Positions 46,501 to 59,242 of a stretch of 64,000 nucleotides of DNA are shown one piece after another. Made by a program: the position numbers and the translations under genes. Source of the DNA: Morchella semilibera (lineage: Eukaryota; Ascomycota; Pezizomycetes; Pezizales; Morchellaceae); NCBI GenBank assembly GCA_009192285.1, contig WBVU01000008.1, forward strand, positions 186,001 through 250,000. Direction: 5' to 3'. Positions within the stretch are counted from its first letter, which is position 1. Each line of letters begins with the position of its first letter. Under the pieces are notes generated by a model, which did no database searches, was not told the origin of the DNA, and saw only the letters and a list, made by a program, of their open reading frames with translations.

Positions 46501-46953
46501 AGTTTGGGAGCTTGGGGGGGGGGGGGGGGGGGGGCGCGTGTATGAACTTGGTCGAGTATCGCGGATGGCAGAGGGTATCGGGTCCTCTTAAGGGGCAAAC
46601 CTGTTGTCAGAAAAAAGAGGGGTCAGATTTCCATCAGGGTTAGGGATATTTCTCATCTCTCATACATAAATGTCATGTGACCTCTAGTTCTTGCTGTAGA
46701 AAACATCCTGCTAAGTATTTTGCTGTCTTATCAAATCCCCACGAGTCCATAAACCTCGCAGGTTGCTACTTTACTTTGGTCAATCATTCCTACATAAGCG
46801 ACGCTGATGCATGAGAGAGATTTCACAAGGGCAAAGTTCTGCATCTTTTATAGATTGGATGCCTGGTTATTTTGTATATTGGCACCGCGGGTGCCCACAA
46901 GTGATAGATTGTATAAATATATTCCCATTCAATCCCCACCCCTGCCCGCACTA

Positions 46954-47817
46954 CTACTCCTCCTTCAGGAACCCCTGGTAATCAAACAAGCCTCGATACC
47001 TCGCCAGCTCCACCAACGTCTCCAACGCAAACCCAGGCCAATACCCATCATGGGTTAATGCTCGATTTGCATAATAATACGCCGTAAGGTGCCTCGCCCT
47101 GTTGGCTGTGCTGTCTCCTTTCATCTTGTCCTCAGCCAAGATCTTGAAATCCGTAAAGCGACCTCTATCCTCAAGCCGGATCCCCAGAGCGGCGAGACAC
47201 CCAAAGATACTATCTGCCTCGGGCGTCTTACGTGATTCGCCTTTAGGGAGGATCGTTTGCAGCTTCCGCCGCAGGAAGCTGTCTAGCTCTGTCAGTGCCG
47301 TGGCAGGGAGGGCATCGACTTCCACCATGTGCGTACGGCCGAGACGGCCGTGCCAGTTGGTCTTTGTCATTTCCTGGAAGATCTCGGGTGACGCCGCGCC
47401 ACGCCCGGAGGCCACGGTGAATGGCTGAATCGGATTCGGGCAAGGGAGGGGTGCAGTGGTGAGGATGCGGGTGGTGTTAGTGGTGGTGGTGGTACTGGCG
47501 GTGGTAGGAGTGGAGGTTTCCTGCTGGGCCTGGAGACGGGCAGCACAGACGGCAAGGTGGGCGTTTACGCTATTGGTGGCTTGGAGCTCAAGGAGGGTAT
47601 TGATCATAGAGTGGAGGGATGGGACATCAGTGGGGAGTGAGTAACCTGGAGCTGTGGTGGCTTGCGAAACGATGGTGAACGTTGCAGGCACACCCTCATC
47701 CATAGGCGGGTTAGTGCGGCGTCTTCAGGATCGCAGCCCAGAATCAAGGGTCCAGGACTTACTGTTACTGAAGAACTGAGCTCCTCCGGTCTGTGGATTA
47801 TTACCGAATAAAGACAT
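46954..47817 (-). CDS. tandem-family protein, member 2
   Basis: The main frame runs from 47703 to 46954 (249 residues from MDEGVPATF). A better model may use a first exon 47817-47763 (MSLFGNNPQTGGAQFFSN) spliced with GTAAGT at 47762, branch CACTAAC, and an acceptor CGCAAG at 47661, which keeps phase and joins directly before TTAPGYSLPTDV. The rest matches member 1 and member 4: LPTDVPSLHSMINTLLELQ, SGRGAASPEIFQEM, GRTHMVEVDALP, LELDSFLRRKL and VELARYRGLFDYQG. The linker is Thr-rich. Function unknown; the domain content suggests a small protein-interaction or structural protein. Confidence 0.7.
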
Positions 47818-48289
47818 GGTCGAAGGACTTAGAGGGGAATTTGCTTGAGGGGTGTCGTAGATTTGGAGTCCCAGAGACAACTAGGAGAGGTATTTGAAAG
47901 AACTTGCTGTCGGAAAAAGAGGGGTCACATTTAATACAGGATTAGGTGTATCTCCTGTCGGTATTAGGCAAAGATCAGCATCTTTCATTTGGATGCCTGA
48001 TTACGGCCCACGAGCGATACATTACATAATTATCCAATCGCACCTTGCTATGCCGGATGGCCAAGATAGACTTCGAGCAACTGGGAAGAGGCCAACTCGA
48101 TGGAAAAAAACCAGTCACGGGCGGAGATCACCATATCTTATACGGGATAGCAAATTGATTGCGCAATAGAAGAAAAAAAAAGAAGAAAAAAATAGATCCC
48201 CCAGAGAACTCCGTACGGGATAACAAGGAATCCGGCATATTAAATTCTGCCATGGTGCGGTGAAACTGTATGCACTTTCGATCCACCAC

Positions 48290-48960
48290 CCCCGCCTGCG
48301 CTACTCCTCTTCTTTCAGTAATCCCTCGTCATCAAACAAACACGATACCTCGCCAGCTCCACCAAAGTCTCCAACGTCTCCGACGCAAACCCATGCCAAT
48401 ACACATTATGCTTCCTTTGTAGATTTGCATAAAAATACGCCTCGCTTTCTTGGCCGTACTGTCGGATTTCATCGTCTCGTCTTCAAATATTGAGGAGTCC
48501 GCATAGCGACCTCTATCCTCCAGTGGGATCCCCAGAGCGGCGAGACACCCAAAGATACTATCTGCGTCAAGCGCCTTACGTCATTCGTGGATCATTTGCA
48601 GCCTCCGCCGTAGGAAGTTGTCGAGCTCCGTTAATGCTGTGGGGGAGAGGGCACCAACGCCCGCCATGCGCGTGCGGCCGGGGCGGCGGTGTCAGTTGGT
48701 ATTTATAATTTACTTAAAGAACTCGGGCAAGGCAGCACCACGTCGGGAGCAATGGTACGTGGGTGGTCCGGGTGGGAACATGGGACGACGGCAGTTATGG
48801 TGGCAGGAGTGGGGGGGGGGGGCGGTGGTGGTGGTAGGAGATGGTTGTGCCAACTCGATCTGGAGGCGGTTGGGGCAGGCGGCGAGGCGGGCGCTGGCGC
48901 TGGTCGCAGCCTCGACCTCGAGTAAAGTCTGGATCATGGCGCGGAGGGTTGGGGGTCAGT
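48290..48960 (-). pseudogene. tandem-family member 3, broken
   Basis: The minus strand still shows the family landmarks in order: MIQTLLEVEAATSASARLAA, SRRGAALPEFFK (then a stop), and near the end ETLETLVELARYR followed by a frame change before LMTRDY, where the relatives read GLFDDEG. Several stops and frame changes separate these blocks. It is a dead paralogue sitting between live members, and its own upstream region with GGGTTAGG and GGATGCCTGATT is preserved near 49298-49370. Confidence 0.75.
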
Positions 48961-49496
48961 GGGGGGGGGAGGGGGGTAACCTCTTACTGTAACTCTGGGG
49001 GCTGTTGCGGGACCCCCCCAACCGGCAGAAAAGCTTCGAGCTGTGGGGAGGGGCGCGGGGCCCAATGGAAAGGTTGATGACATCTTATCCGAGCCTGGTT
49101 GTGGGGTTAGCGCGAGGTGTTACTATCTGGAGGGCGGGGGTGGGGAGGGGAGACGGAGGGACGGGAAACTAATTGTGAGGATCATACGTGACATGGCCGA
49201 AGAACTTGAGATCAGGAGGGAGATGGTGGATGGGGATGGGGATTTGTGTACTTTGACTTTGGAAAGCGAGCTGGCACAAAACAAGAGAACACATCCACTC
49301 AGGGTTAGGTATCATTTCTTATCTTAATTAGTCAAAAATCAGATGCTTAGATTGGATGCCTGATTTCCTGTTCCGTACGTGCATAGCCTATAGATGATAG
49401 CGCAAGACAACTACAGCTCTCTTATTTCTGTTCTGTACTGTACCGGCAGTTGGTGCACTAGGGGTAGTACATTCTATTATCTCCCCCGTTCTGCAA

Positions 49497-50405
49497 CTAC
49501 TCGAGTTTCAAAAATCCCTTATCATTAAACAGCCCCCGATATCTTGCCAGCTCTAAAATGGTCTCCATCGCAAACCCCCGCCAGTAGTTCTCAGTCCCCT
49601 TTTCTGAATAGTACCACGCCGTATATTCCGACCCCCTTCTCAACGTGGGCTCGTTTATCACGGCAATATCACTGGTATGCTTCTTTCCATAATGGCCTCG
49701 ATCCTCCAGCCGAAGTCCCGCCGAAGCAAGAGTCTCGAAGGTCTTGTCGGAATCGGTTGTTGCGTTGTGGGGGCATTGTACGCCGCGAGGAAAGAAGGTA
49801 TTCAGCTTCTGCCGCAGGAAACTGTCGAGCTCGGCTAGTTTCCCGTCACAGAGGGCGTCAACTTCCACCATGTGCGTGCGACCGAGACGGCCGTGCCAGT
49901 TGGTCTTGATAATCTCCTTAAACACCTCCGGCGAGGCAGCACCTCTCCCGGAGGCGACCATGCATGAGTGGTTCGGATGCGGGCATGGGAGGGGGGCAGT
50001 GTTGGTGGTGTCATTTGGAGTGTCATTCGGGGTGCTCGTAGTGGTGGTAGTGGTGGTAGTGGTAGTGGTGGTAGGAGCGGGGGTTGCCTGCTCGGTCTGA
50101 GCGCGGGCGATCGCGAGGCAGGCGGCGAGGTGGGTGTTGGCGGTAGTCGTGGCTTGGAGCTCAAGTAGATTGTTGATTATGGAGTGGAGGGTGGCGACAT
50201 CAGTCGGGAGGGAGTAGTTTAGGCCTGCGGTGGGTTGGAAAACACTGGGGCGCCCTGCGGGATCTTTCTTATTTGGAGGCGGGGTTAGCGCAGTGTCTAG
50301 TGGGGAGGGCGGGCAGGGCAGGAAAGCAAGTGAGGACTTACGTTCTCTGTGGATCTGGTCTCCACGGGGGTCATAACGGGGTACGTACATGTTGGTCGAA
50401 GGCAT
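49497..50405 (-). CDS. tandem-family protein, member 4
   Basis: 302 residues from ATG 50405 (MPSTNMYVPRYDPRG). The first 27 codons are followed by GTAAGTCC at 50341 and CACTAG at 50297, a possible 45-nt intron. It is a multiple of three, so the frame stays open either way. The family blocks are present: LPTDVATLHSIINNLLELQ, a long Thr run encoded by a GTGGTA-type microsatellite (near 50040-50080), SGRGAASPEVFKEI, GRTHMVEVDAL, LAELDSFLRQKL and LELARYRGLFNDKG. It is the longest member. No domain of known function. Confidence 0.75.
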   Translation of the reverse strand: MPSTNMYVPRYDPRGDQIHRERKSSLAFLPCPPSPLDTALTPPPNKKDPAGRPSVFQPTAGLNYSLPTDVATLHSIINNLLELQATTTANTHLAACLAIARAQTEQATPAPTTTTTTTTTTTTSTPNDTPNDTTNTAPLPCPHPNHSCMVASGRGAASPEVFKEIIKTNWHGRLGRTHMVEVDALCDGKLAELDSFLRQKLNTFFPRGVQCPHNATTDSDKTFETLASAGLRLEDRGHYGKKHTSDIAVINEPTLRRGSEYTAWYYSEKGTENYWRGFAMETILELARYRGLFNDKGFLKLE

Positions 50406-50615
50406 TCAAGATTTGCCTAGTGGGGGGTGCCGGTGGATGGACACTTCGTGTTGAAGAATAGTTGAGGGTGTGAGTTGGGGTTATTGAAGTTTTATGTGGG
50501 TTTGCTGTATCTTAGTGCGTAGACGGGAATGTGTCCTTTAAAAGGAATATTACTCTACCTACCCCGCATCAGGCCTGAGACTTGGCGGTGAACCAAAAAT
50601 TGTTGGCTTGGCGCA

Positions 50616-50742
50616 TACCGCCATTACTCGAAAAACTGGCTATGCATATGAGATCAAAATTGCTATAAGCGGACCTGATCTACGTCGACCAAGGGAGGTA
50701 ATCCCTGGCCAATTTTTCGAGTTTTCGAGTTTTTGCGGGTAT
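50616..50742. mobile_element. MITE family C, copy 3
   Basis: It begins TACCGCCATTACTCGAAAAA and ends GAGTTTTTGCGGGTATA, with inverted ends. The core CATATGAGATCAAAATTGCT, ACCTGATCTACG and GGAGGTAATCCCTGGCC is almost identical to the copy at 8709. Confidence 0.7.
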
Positions 50743-50799
50743 AACGGTATTTCGGGCATTCCATCACTTACCACCTATCGTTGTGGGGTATTGCCGTAG

Positions 50800-52100
50800 C
50801 TTCAAGACTACATGCAATTATAATGAGGTAAACAAAAAACAATCAGTACAGGGCTCTCTTTGATACAATCGGGAGAACGTTTTGGTAGAGAATACTGCCA
50901 ATGCGAAAGGTTTGAATGACTTAAGATTCTCCTTCAACCGAGCAAAAGGTCTTTGGCTTTAGCACTAGTCCGACCCAGCTAGGCGTTGATTTGAACTCAT
51001 TCGACCCTGAGATTAACAAACCTAACCCTGTTTATAAGACCCCTACCCCGCAGATCTCTCTAGGTTGGTCCGCTAATTGCATTCGTAGCCCTTTAGGAAT
51101 TGTCAAACCCTTTCTTCCTTTAAACCGTACCCCAAACTTAGCTCACTTAAGACTTAATCACTTAAGGGAAAGCATTTTGTAGTGGCAATTCGTTATTAGT
51201 GGGGGCCAAGGGCTTTCGCGGGTCCTGATAAGGGGTATTAGACTTTGGAGGTTGCGGAAGGTGTAGGGAGGGTTTCTAAACTAGAATGCGGAATACGTAA
51301 AATCATACCGTTGCGAAGAAGCTGAATTCCTTATTTTTTTCGATTTCGGTCCCTATAAGATAGATATTGAAGCTCCTTGCAGATTGCGTCCCCGCCGCTC
51401 TAAAACTCGAGCAGCTTGTATCTACGAGCTATGGGTCGGTACCTGAGGGGGCCTCTTATGCAGCCCTAATGTTGCATGACCTACGGCAACGAGTCATGAG
51501 ATTAATCGTCCCTGGAGTAACGAACGATGTGGCAATGTAACATGAGTGGAGCTGAGGAATGAAGTATTACCACAAACGGGGAACCGAATCAAAAGGGCAA
51601 CCTAATACATTTCACATATATACTAACCAGTGGCATCCGCCTAGTGGGCTCGGCTCGGCGTTCTATTATTCTTTCTCATAGGTTACCTAAGTACTGAGCA
51701 GATTGCCTAGTGTTTGGAATCAACCGAGGTCCTGCGCCAGCGTTAAGAGCGTATGTACCCCATATTTTCTTAACCCCGCCCTCATTGCTCCAGCCGATCT
51801 AGGCTCGTGTGAGAGATCTAACAGATAGTGGGACCAGCTCGGAAAATCATAACAAATTTTTATCTTCATTTACCCTTATTTTTTCTTCTCTTTATCTGAT
51901 TTTCTTTGGTCTCGTTTTTTTTCTTTCTCTTGCCCTCCTCCTTCTTCTTGTGGGGTGAAGGGGTCTGGGGGATGCGGCTCACAATCGGAGATAGCAAGTA
52001 CAAAGTGATCGTGAGGCCAGATCTGTCAATGAAAGTTTAACATAAAAGCGGGTGGTATAACCCATGAATATCAAGCCCATACTACCCTCCCTGTAGGAGC
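50800..52100. other. gene-free DNA
   Basis: No gene was recognised. A C/T-rich tract on the plus strand lies at about 51850-51955, upstream of the decayed gene copy. Confidence 0.4.
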
Positions 52101-52795
52101 GAATACTCTCTTGCCAAGTATCAACGTGCACAATTTACTAGCTACCCCCCCCCCTCCAATCACAACCCAGGTATCATGTATCTATGTGCTAGCATACATA
52201 CTTGGCATGAATACCTCAGTCCACGGTACGCTCAACATCTGGCTGCCGGACATTCCCCCCCCGATCTGCGTACCGTCCTCTCCGCCGAACACCGAACAAT
52301 AAAAGAAGGCTACAAGCGAGTCTGGGTGCTAGCCAAATGCAGCCTTCCCTTACGCGAGTCCCAACTGATCGGCGGTCCTTTCCCGCGGGGGGAGGGGGGG
52401 CGTTGTTTGGGGCTGCTTTCAAGCAGTGGTATGATAAAAAGATGGTTGAGGTGGCCAGAGTGTGGTTGACAAAAGTCGGAAAGCAATATTGGTGTTGGTG
52501 GATATCGAAGAGGGCTCTATTGCGACTGTTGGGGCTTACTCGGAGGTGCCGTCGGGGACAGCCCAGCACCGGTGGCGGGGCAGAAGCGAGGACGAGGACG
52601 AGGACGAAGATGAACTCGGCGGGAAGCAAATGGAGTCGGAACGCTCCCCGCCACCCCTCCGCCTCCAGGAGTTCCACGATATCTGTGACACCTCGTAGTG
52701 GGTTGGCCCCTCCCACGGCCACCGTCGAACTTTTCCGCCCCCCTGGCAACGAAATAGTCCTTGCGTACCCTAATACGTATGTCCTTTTGATCTAA
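52100..52795 (+). pseudogene. decayed gene, copy 2 (short-intron allele)
   Basis: The Pro-rich exon end at 52170 (ACAACCCAG) is followed by a 49-nt intron (52171-52219, acceptor CCTCAG). Then follows a frame with SPRYAQHLAAGHSPPDLRTVL and SAEHRTIKEGYKRVWVLAKC. Later, LFGAAFKQWYDKKMVEVARVWL appears in another frame. The same order is seen at 44000-44930. C-runs and G-runs at the frame changes suggest slippage mutations. The family is not recognised. Confidence 0.5.
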
Positions 52796-52799
52796 GTCC

Positions 52800-55700
52800 T
52801 CCCACACCCCCCCCCCCGGGGCGGCTCGGGTAACTAATCACAAGATTCAGACACACCTCCGCGGCAGGGCCCCCACCACGAAGCACGGATCTGTTGCGCT
52901 CAGTCGACAATGACCGCACGGTCCAGCTACCCCTAGAGCCGTACCACAGTGCGCTTGATACGGCGGTGAGATCTTTGGCGCTATCAAGAAAGGAAGCGTG
53001 CATAGGGCTGGAAGAAGGTCCAGGGGCGAGGAGGCCGGAACGAACGGAGAGGAACATGTGATCGTGGGTGAAGAGCAGCAGTAGGAAGAAGAGTGGGGGA
53101 CACGAGGTGGGTTAGGGTTTGAGGGGTGGGGCTGGAGGTGCCGAAAAGTGATGAAATGGCAGGAGAATGGTGAAGGTGAATCAGCAGAGTACGAATAATA
53201 AAAGTACAGTGCGGTGAGCTGTATAGGTCTTATTTTTGGTATATTGGAGTTATTAAGTACAGGCGTGGTGGTGAAGGAAGATAGTTTTTACAAGGGCAAC
53301 GCCGTACATACATATCACTCTCATGCAGAGCTTAAAAATAAGAATAACGATTATTAAGAAAAGGGACCAGCCATAGTGCGTGGAAACTACATTGCGGCGA
53401 GCCTCGAAGTAGCACGATGTGAAACTTGGTACAGGGACTTAGTTTGGCAATACAGCTGCCCCGACTAGAATGTTATCTAAACGTGGAAGCATCTTTTTGG
53501 TCCGTAATCAAAGTTAGTATGGCAACGTCTCTATATACCCAAAGAGTAAAAACCAACTAAATCAATGCGCTTTTCTGGGAGCCGAAGGCATGCTCCCAAT
53601 TATCACGAAACATGTATATAACTCACCAGATATTAGATCATCTGACAATTTCTTCTCCAGAACGACCTACCTTCCACCAACATCTTAAAAAAAGGGAAAC
53701 CTATAAACAGGAACGGCATAGAACCATAATAGAAGTATAATATCAACAACTCTGGTAAATGGTAGGCATGGATATCGCAAGACATATCTACCGGTATTAC
53801 CATGATATAGCCTTGGCGCTTCGAGGAAGAGTTAGCATGGCCAATTTACTCCTCCAATTAGCTGGTCCAAGAACAAGCAGCACCTAGCATACTCTGCACC
53901 AAGTACGGCAGTCCGGTAGCTACAAGGATTTGAGGGTCTATCAATGGTGGACGCACAGCAAAGGCGGAGGAGGAGATGATGGGAAAGAGGATCGGAGATA
54001 CACAATATGGGTGGGGAGAGTTGGGGTCCGGATGGATAAATGTGAACATTACCACCTAGTAGGGGTATCTTATTTACACTTGGTGACTTTCATGTCACGG
54101 TAAATTTCAAGGACTAGCATATCTATTATTGGAAAGGATAACCATTTCAATACCATATGATTTAATGGGATCACTGTGGCGGGGTGGGTGGGGCCGAGTC
54201 ACTTCCCTTCCGGGTAGACAGGGAGAGGAGGAGACTGGACGGAAGATTCTCGCCTGCTTCACACATTGCTACTTCCAGGCCCATCCCCATCCCCTTTCAA
54301 TGTGCAAGCGGGAGGTAGGGAGGGGGTTAGGAAGCCTCAGTGCCATAACCGTGAGGTTGCGCGCCCATAATCAAGAAAGGGGGGGTGCCAGCAGGCTTGG
54401 TCGCTAACCCTAACCCTGAAGGCGGAGATGTATGAAGTATTATATTAAAATGTTGGGATCAGATAGAACAGTGGCACGACGTAAGATGGGTTACAAAGGG
54501 TACTAGGATTCATCCGCTGGGGGCGGGGGGCGGGCGGGAGGATGCTTCCCACATCGAGTGCTTCCACGCTGACAGTCGCCCCTACCGCCGCGCGCAAAGC
54601 AAGGGGGAGCCTTTCTTCGCAATGTGTGAACCCCAACACACAGTGCGAATGTACCGACCGACCCGTACCCAACCTAAACCCACCTGTCATTCCTGTGGGC
54701 ACGGTTGTACGGTGTAGTATCTTTATAGGGATTGTCGGTTGCTATATTAACCACTATCTCGGGGACGGAGGAGCCCCACCCTCTATATACACAGCTACTA
54801 AGCTACTGGTGCCATCACATCCCACTAACGGGCCTTCGCTTGCTGGTACCGCTACATGTGCCGTCTTCCTTACAAGTTGCAGCTCCTGCAGATCAAGGGG
54901 GTCCCCCATGTGGTAGGTTAGGGTCACGATACCTCTCACTGGTGCGGATTTCTGCTCCGTGTGTATCATCCAATCACGGGGCACCTGGGTGGATACCCTC
55001 TTGTACCCAGCAAAAGCCACTCCCCATTCCCAGCCCAAGCAAACCTGCCTGGGTATGAGGACGCAGAGAGAGGGGGTAGACTAGAGAGTAGCTAGGTGGA
55101 ACGTATTCAGGCGCGAGATGGCTCGGCATGAGTAACCCGGAACCGCAGTATACGCCTCTAGATGAGCGGTAAAATTACATTAGTAGAGGGGGGGTAAGCT
55201 CAGAGAATGGCTGGGACGCCCGTTATCAAACGGGTTGCAAGGTCCAACCCATGCAGTCTATAGGAGTAGGGGGTTGACGGGCTACAATTGCGGTAATAAT
55301 GCCCAGTCGTGATCGGCAACGCTTGAACGCCTAGTTTAGCCCTAGCTCTCCCGGTAGTCGGTGGGGCAGAGCCACCTTCTGGGCGCATGTAACACCCAGA
55401 GCTAGCGACGGCACCAAAGTAAGACTAGGGCCCGCCCCAAATTGGTTTTTCCACCACCTCCACCGCTGCAGGACTGGTGGTCCCCAGCTAGGGTTTGGCC
55501 AGGAACGGCAATTGGAAGGGGTGTCCAGGGGTGGTGGTGTTGAGATGGCGTGGGTAGCCGGTTTGAGGGGTGGCGCTACGGTTAGCGTGCATTAAATCCT
55601 GTACCCCGCGAGCCATGTCGCTCGGAACGGAGGCGGGAATTGTATTTGCGTGGTGGGATAGGGCGTCATGGGGTGTCACTCGCATCGGCTGGGTGGCGTT

Positions 55701-58700
55701 AATTATTTTATTTATACTTCATACATACAGTACCAAAAATCGGGGTGTTTTTCGTGCTGTAAAACAGCAGGATTTAAGTAGATACTCTATTCTAGTAGTA
55801 TTCTTATAAGCAATAGTACTAGTGGCGTATTCTGGAAAAGGTGGTAGCATTAGCGGAGTATTTTGGATGGTAGGCCGGTATTGTTATTGCCCCCAACAGG
55901 TGCTACAGTACTGCCGTAGCACTACGGTACCAAAAACATTTCTGGTACTGTAGTAACACAGGGACTAGCCCAAATAGGATGTAAGCACCGAGGGTTAGGT
56001 TAGAATAGTACATTGTGGTAAATATGCGAGGAGAAAGGTGTCTTCATTAACATAGTCGTACTTAGCCAGTTGAGAGTCCCTCTGCTCTTCTTAAGATCGT
56101 CACGAATAGAAGTAATTACAATCGGTCTCTTGGTATTGTTAGAGTAAGTAAGCCTATCGCTCAGATGTATGAAATGGTCAAATTTGCGACCTGGACTGTG
56201 CACCCAGAAAATGTCTCAGGTGGTGTCTCTGGGGTCTCGTGCAACCTCCTCTGCGAACAGCTTAGTAGGAAGCGGTAGGCGGATTGCTGTCAACGAAGCC
56301 GCGGTACATCACCAGGGGCGAGTACACAAAAAACTATCTATCTGTGGATTAATCATCTTTGTTATCCCCTCTTTACTTCCGCTGGCTACGGGTACGAGAG
56401 TAGGTGATATTGTCGGGTAGAAAATTGATGTATGTTAGCCGAAAGTGTAAAGGAAGCCCAGCGGTATGCTATCTGAATTGCGAAAAGTTCAAGAAAGGGA
56501 AGCTGAAGGCCATTCTCCTTGTGCAAGCCGTTGATAGCAAAAAGCACCCCGTGGACATTTCCGGGTATATAGGAAGGTGGCCTTGTAGGGTTTATTTGGC
56601 AGATAAGCCTTTAAATCATTTTCTTGCTCTCTAACGGGGCGTGGTCGGGAATCAGGGTGCACAAACTTCATCCCCAGGCCGACCGCGCATGCAACCTGTC
56701 CACTTTGCGCTGCAGTCATGATTATTCATGGATTGCTCTGGAAGTCTTGAACCTGGTTCTCGGTGAGGGGGGCGGGGGTAGAGGCCAAGGCAACGCCTTG
56801 GAGCGAGTACTAGGGACGTTTCTATTGCCAAAAATAACATGCCCGTCCCAATCCCCGTCCCTGTCCCCCTCCCCGTCCCCGTCCCCTATCCCCCGTCCCC
56901 GCCCACCCCAAAGGAACAGGTTCAATACTTCCGGAGCCATACCCTACACCGCTTGCCGTGTGAGGGTGGACTCATATTATCACATCTACTTGTACCCCAG
57001 CTTACATAGCTTGAAAGTCTTATAATAAAAGAATTTTGGTCAAGAAGAACATATATGACGAAGACCCAGGGAAACTAAACCTATGGACCTAAGAAAATAA
57101 TCTCCTTACATATCTTTACCTTCATATCAGCGCATATACATACATGTGGTATAACGTGTTTCACCGGGAAAGCGACCGCTACCGGGAAAGCAACCGGGCC
57201 CCGCTGATGAGAGATGGTAGGACTAAAGTTCAGTCTAATATGAAGCCAAATATGTTGGAAGTACCCTTTGTTGTTTTTGGGTTATAATCACATGTACTTA
57301 GGATAGTGTGGTGGGGGGGGTACTTTCAAAAGACCCAAAAGGGGAAGGAATTATGTATTATTACAGCCATCTCAAACTTAGCAAATATCATCTAAAATAG
57401 TCAAAGGATATCTAAAGGGTGTTTCTGGACACTTGATTCGCTCCAGCCTCAAAATCCGAAATTTTTAAAGTCCTGTTGTCATGGTTGATTGTTTACCCAG
57501 TGATGATTGCTTTCCCAGTGAAGCGCGTTATGTGTAATTGGTCAAGATATACTGCATCAAAGGATCCCGTCCTATATAGCTAGCTATACACCCCCCGCGG
57601 CGGTCCCTGCTTTTTCCTTTCGGCATTTTTTCATTGAGTTGATATCGTCCTACGTTGAACTGATATTATCCTCCGTCCGTGTACCTCACCCGCTTGGATG
57701 ATAAGGATACCCGTTCGCTGTGCCACAGATATTTCTATGGGTTGGTTTACTATTGTAGAGGTATGCTCTGGCGGAAGTATGATCTGGTGGAAGGATCAGT
57801 TTACTATTGCCGGGATCGGTCCTTGGTGTAGAGGATGGTTAAGGAGGCATAACGCGACCGGGGGGGGGGTCCACTCCCCAACAGAGGTAGGGGCCACGGT
57901 ACCCTGCAGGGCTTTGAGGGAGTGCAAGGTGTCAAGGCACCATTTCTCTGCTAGGGAGCCGGAGATGTCGGTCGTCGCCAATTCTTCTGTTCCGCGATAT
58001 TTACTTCCTGCTCAATGCGGCTATCACGTTGTAGCACCATCAAGTGTGAAAATTAGTGTTGTCTCTCTCCCTCCCAACAACCCTCGCAATCCTCCATTAA
58101 GGCAAACAAACAGCATGATAAGTATCTGAATGGCTGGGGAGGTGCACAGTGCTTATGGCGGAGTTCCCGGACAAGCAAGACGATTGTCAGCCTCTTACTC
58201 GCTGGCAGAATTGCGGGAGGGGGGGAGGAGAGTACACTACACAGACTTTGATCTTTGCTTGGGAAAGAGGGGATGAGGGGAGTGTGAGTTGGGAGGGGAG
58301 GGGGACGTGTACAAGGTATATAGGGTTAGGGTTAACAATATGTACAATTCCCGCTGGTCCAGCCGTAGGTACCTGCACGTTTTGCAAACCCCCCAAGCAC
58401 TAACGAACCCAAGGTAACCCCAACGCGGTACTCACCATACATGGTGTCCATCTGTATATAGTCCAAACATTGGATTCATATATGTTTGTGAGTGCTCTTG
58501 TGATCATAATCTGATAAGAGAAAATACACATATCCAACCAGCCTTTTGCTCAGGCCCTACAGCCAGCCTGCTACCGTAGGGTCTAGAACCTTATGTATAT
58601 CTTTCTGACAACTATCGGGAAAGGACACCGACTAGACCAGGGAGAAAGAAGTGTTGATCCCCCACCGGAACGCTAATACCAGGTCAGTGTAGTAAAATGT

Positions 58701-58864
58701 GTTCGTTTCTCACTTTACATATAAGAATAAGGTTTTTAGACGAGAGCGGGCATATTCTAGCAGTCCAACATTAAATGCAGATGTTTTAGGACTCCGGCTG
58801 GAAAGTTAAGTGTTATCTTGACCCCTAAATTGGGGTCCTGCGGGGGAGGGCATTGCTCTAGCAC
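52800..58864. other. gene-free DNA with repeats
   Basis: Only repeat D copy 2 (54065-54545), a C-rich tandem tract near 56845-56920 built from CCCGTCC-type units, and telomere-like CTAACCCTAACCCT at 54404 and TAGGGTTAGGGTTA at 58319 are recognisable. A palindromic CTACGGTACCA...TGGTACTGTAG lies near 55920-55955. No protein-coding gene with a recognisable motif was seen. Confidence 0.45.
54065..54545 (+). repeat. dispersed repeat D, copy 2
   Basis: Colinear with 23140-23560: TTACACTTGGTGA, AAAGGATAACCAT, GGGAGAGGAGGAGAC, CTTCACACATTGC, CTAACCCTAACCCT, GAAGGCGGAGATGTATGAA, GATGGGTTACAAAG and GATTCATCC. Internal indels are common. Non-coding. Confidence 0.7.
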
Positions 58865-59242
58865 TAGTGTTGGGCACAAGCCGAGCTGATTTGAGCCTTG
58901 GGCTTGAGCTTTAGGCTCGGACACCTCGAGTCCTCCTTCCCACGAGTCCAAGCCAGCTCTGGCTAATACCAGAAAAGTTCGAGCCAAGGCTCGAGCGACC
59001 TAATCTATTCGTAATGGGTTGATATTGGCAAAATTGTAAATATAGCAAGGATAGATCCTCTGAGAATCACCTGAAAATGAAATATATATCGATATGACTA
59101 TCTTTAGCTACATCTTTGAGAGCTCGAGTCTAAGCTCGAGCTATACCCCTGAGCCCGAACATATCGAGCCTTGCTTCCCGGAATCCGGGCTAGCTCGAGA
59201 TTTAGGCCAGGCTCGTCCCGAAAGGGCTCGTGCCCAACACTA
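58865..59242. mobile_element. hAT-type MITE, copy 2
   Basis: A 378-bp element starts TAGTGTTGGGCACAAGCC and ends GGCTCGTGCCCAACACTA. It is flanked by TCTAGCAC and TTTAGCAC (8 bp, one mismatch). Its inside matches copy 1 at 2375-2667 in the opposite orientation, including CTGAGAATCACCTGA and ATATATCGATATGACTATC. It is longer than copy 1 by extra GAGCTCGAG-rich sequence. Confidence 0.85.

Noticed and set aside
54754-55038. minus-strand frame that reads like protein (VTLTYHMGDPLDLQELQ)
   Set aside because: It starts from a non-ATG codon, has no recognised domain, and no flanking exons could be found.
57698-58129. 143-residue plus-strand frame
   Set aside because: No domain and no splice or promoter context. 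Both strands are open over part of it, as expected by chance.
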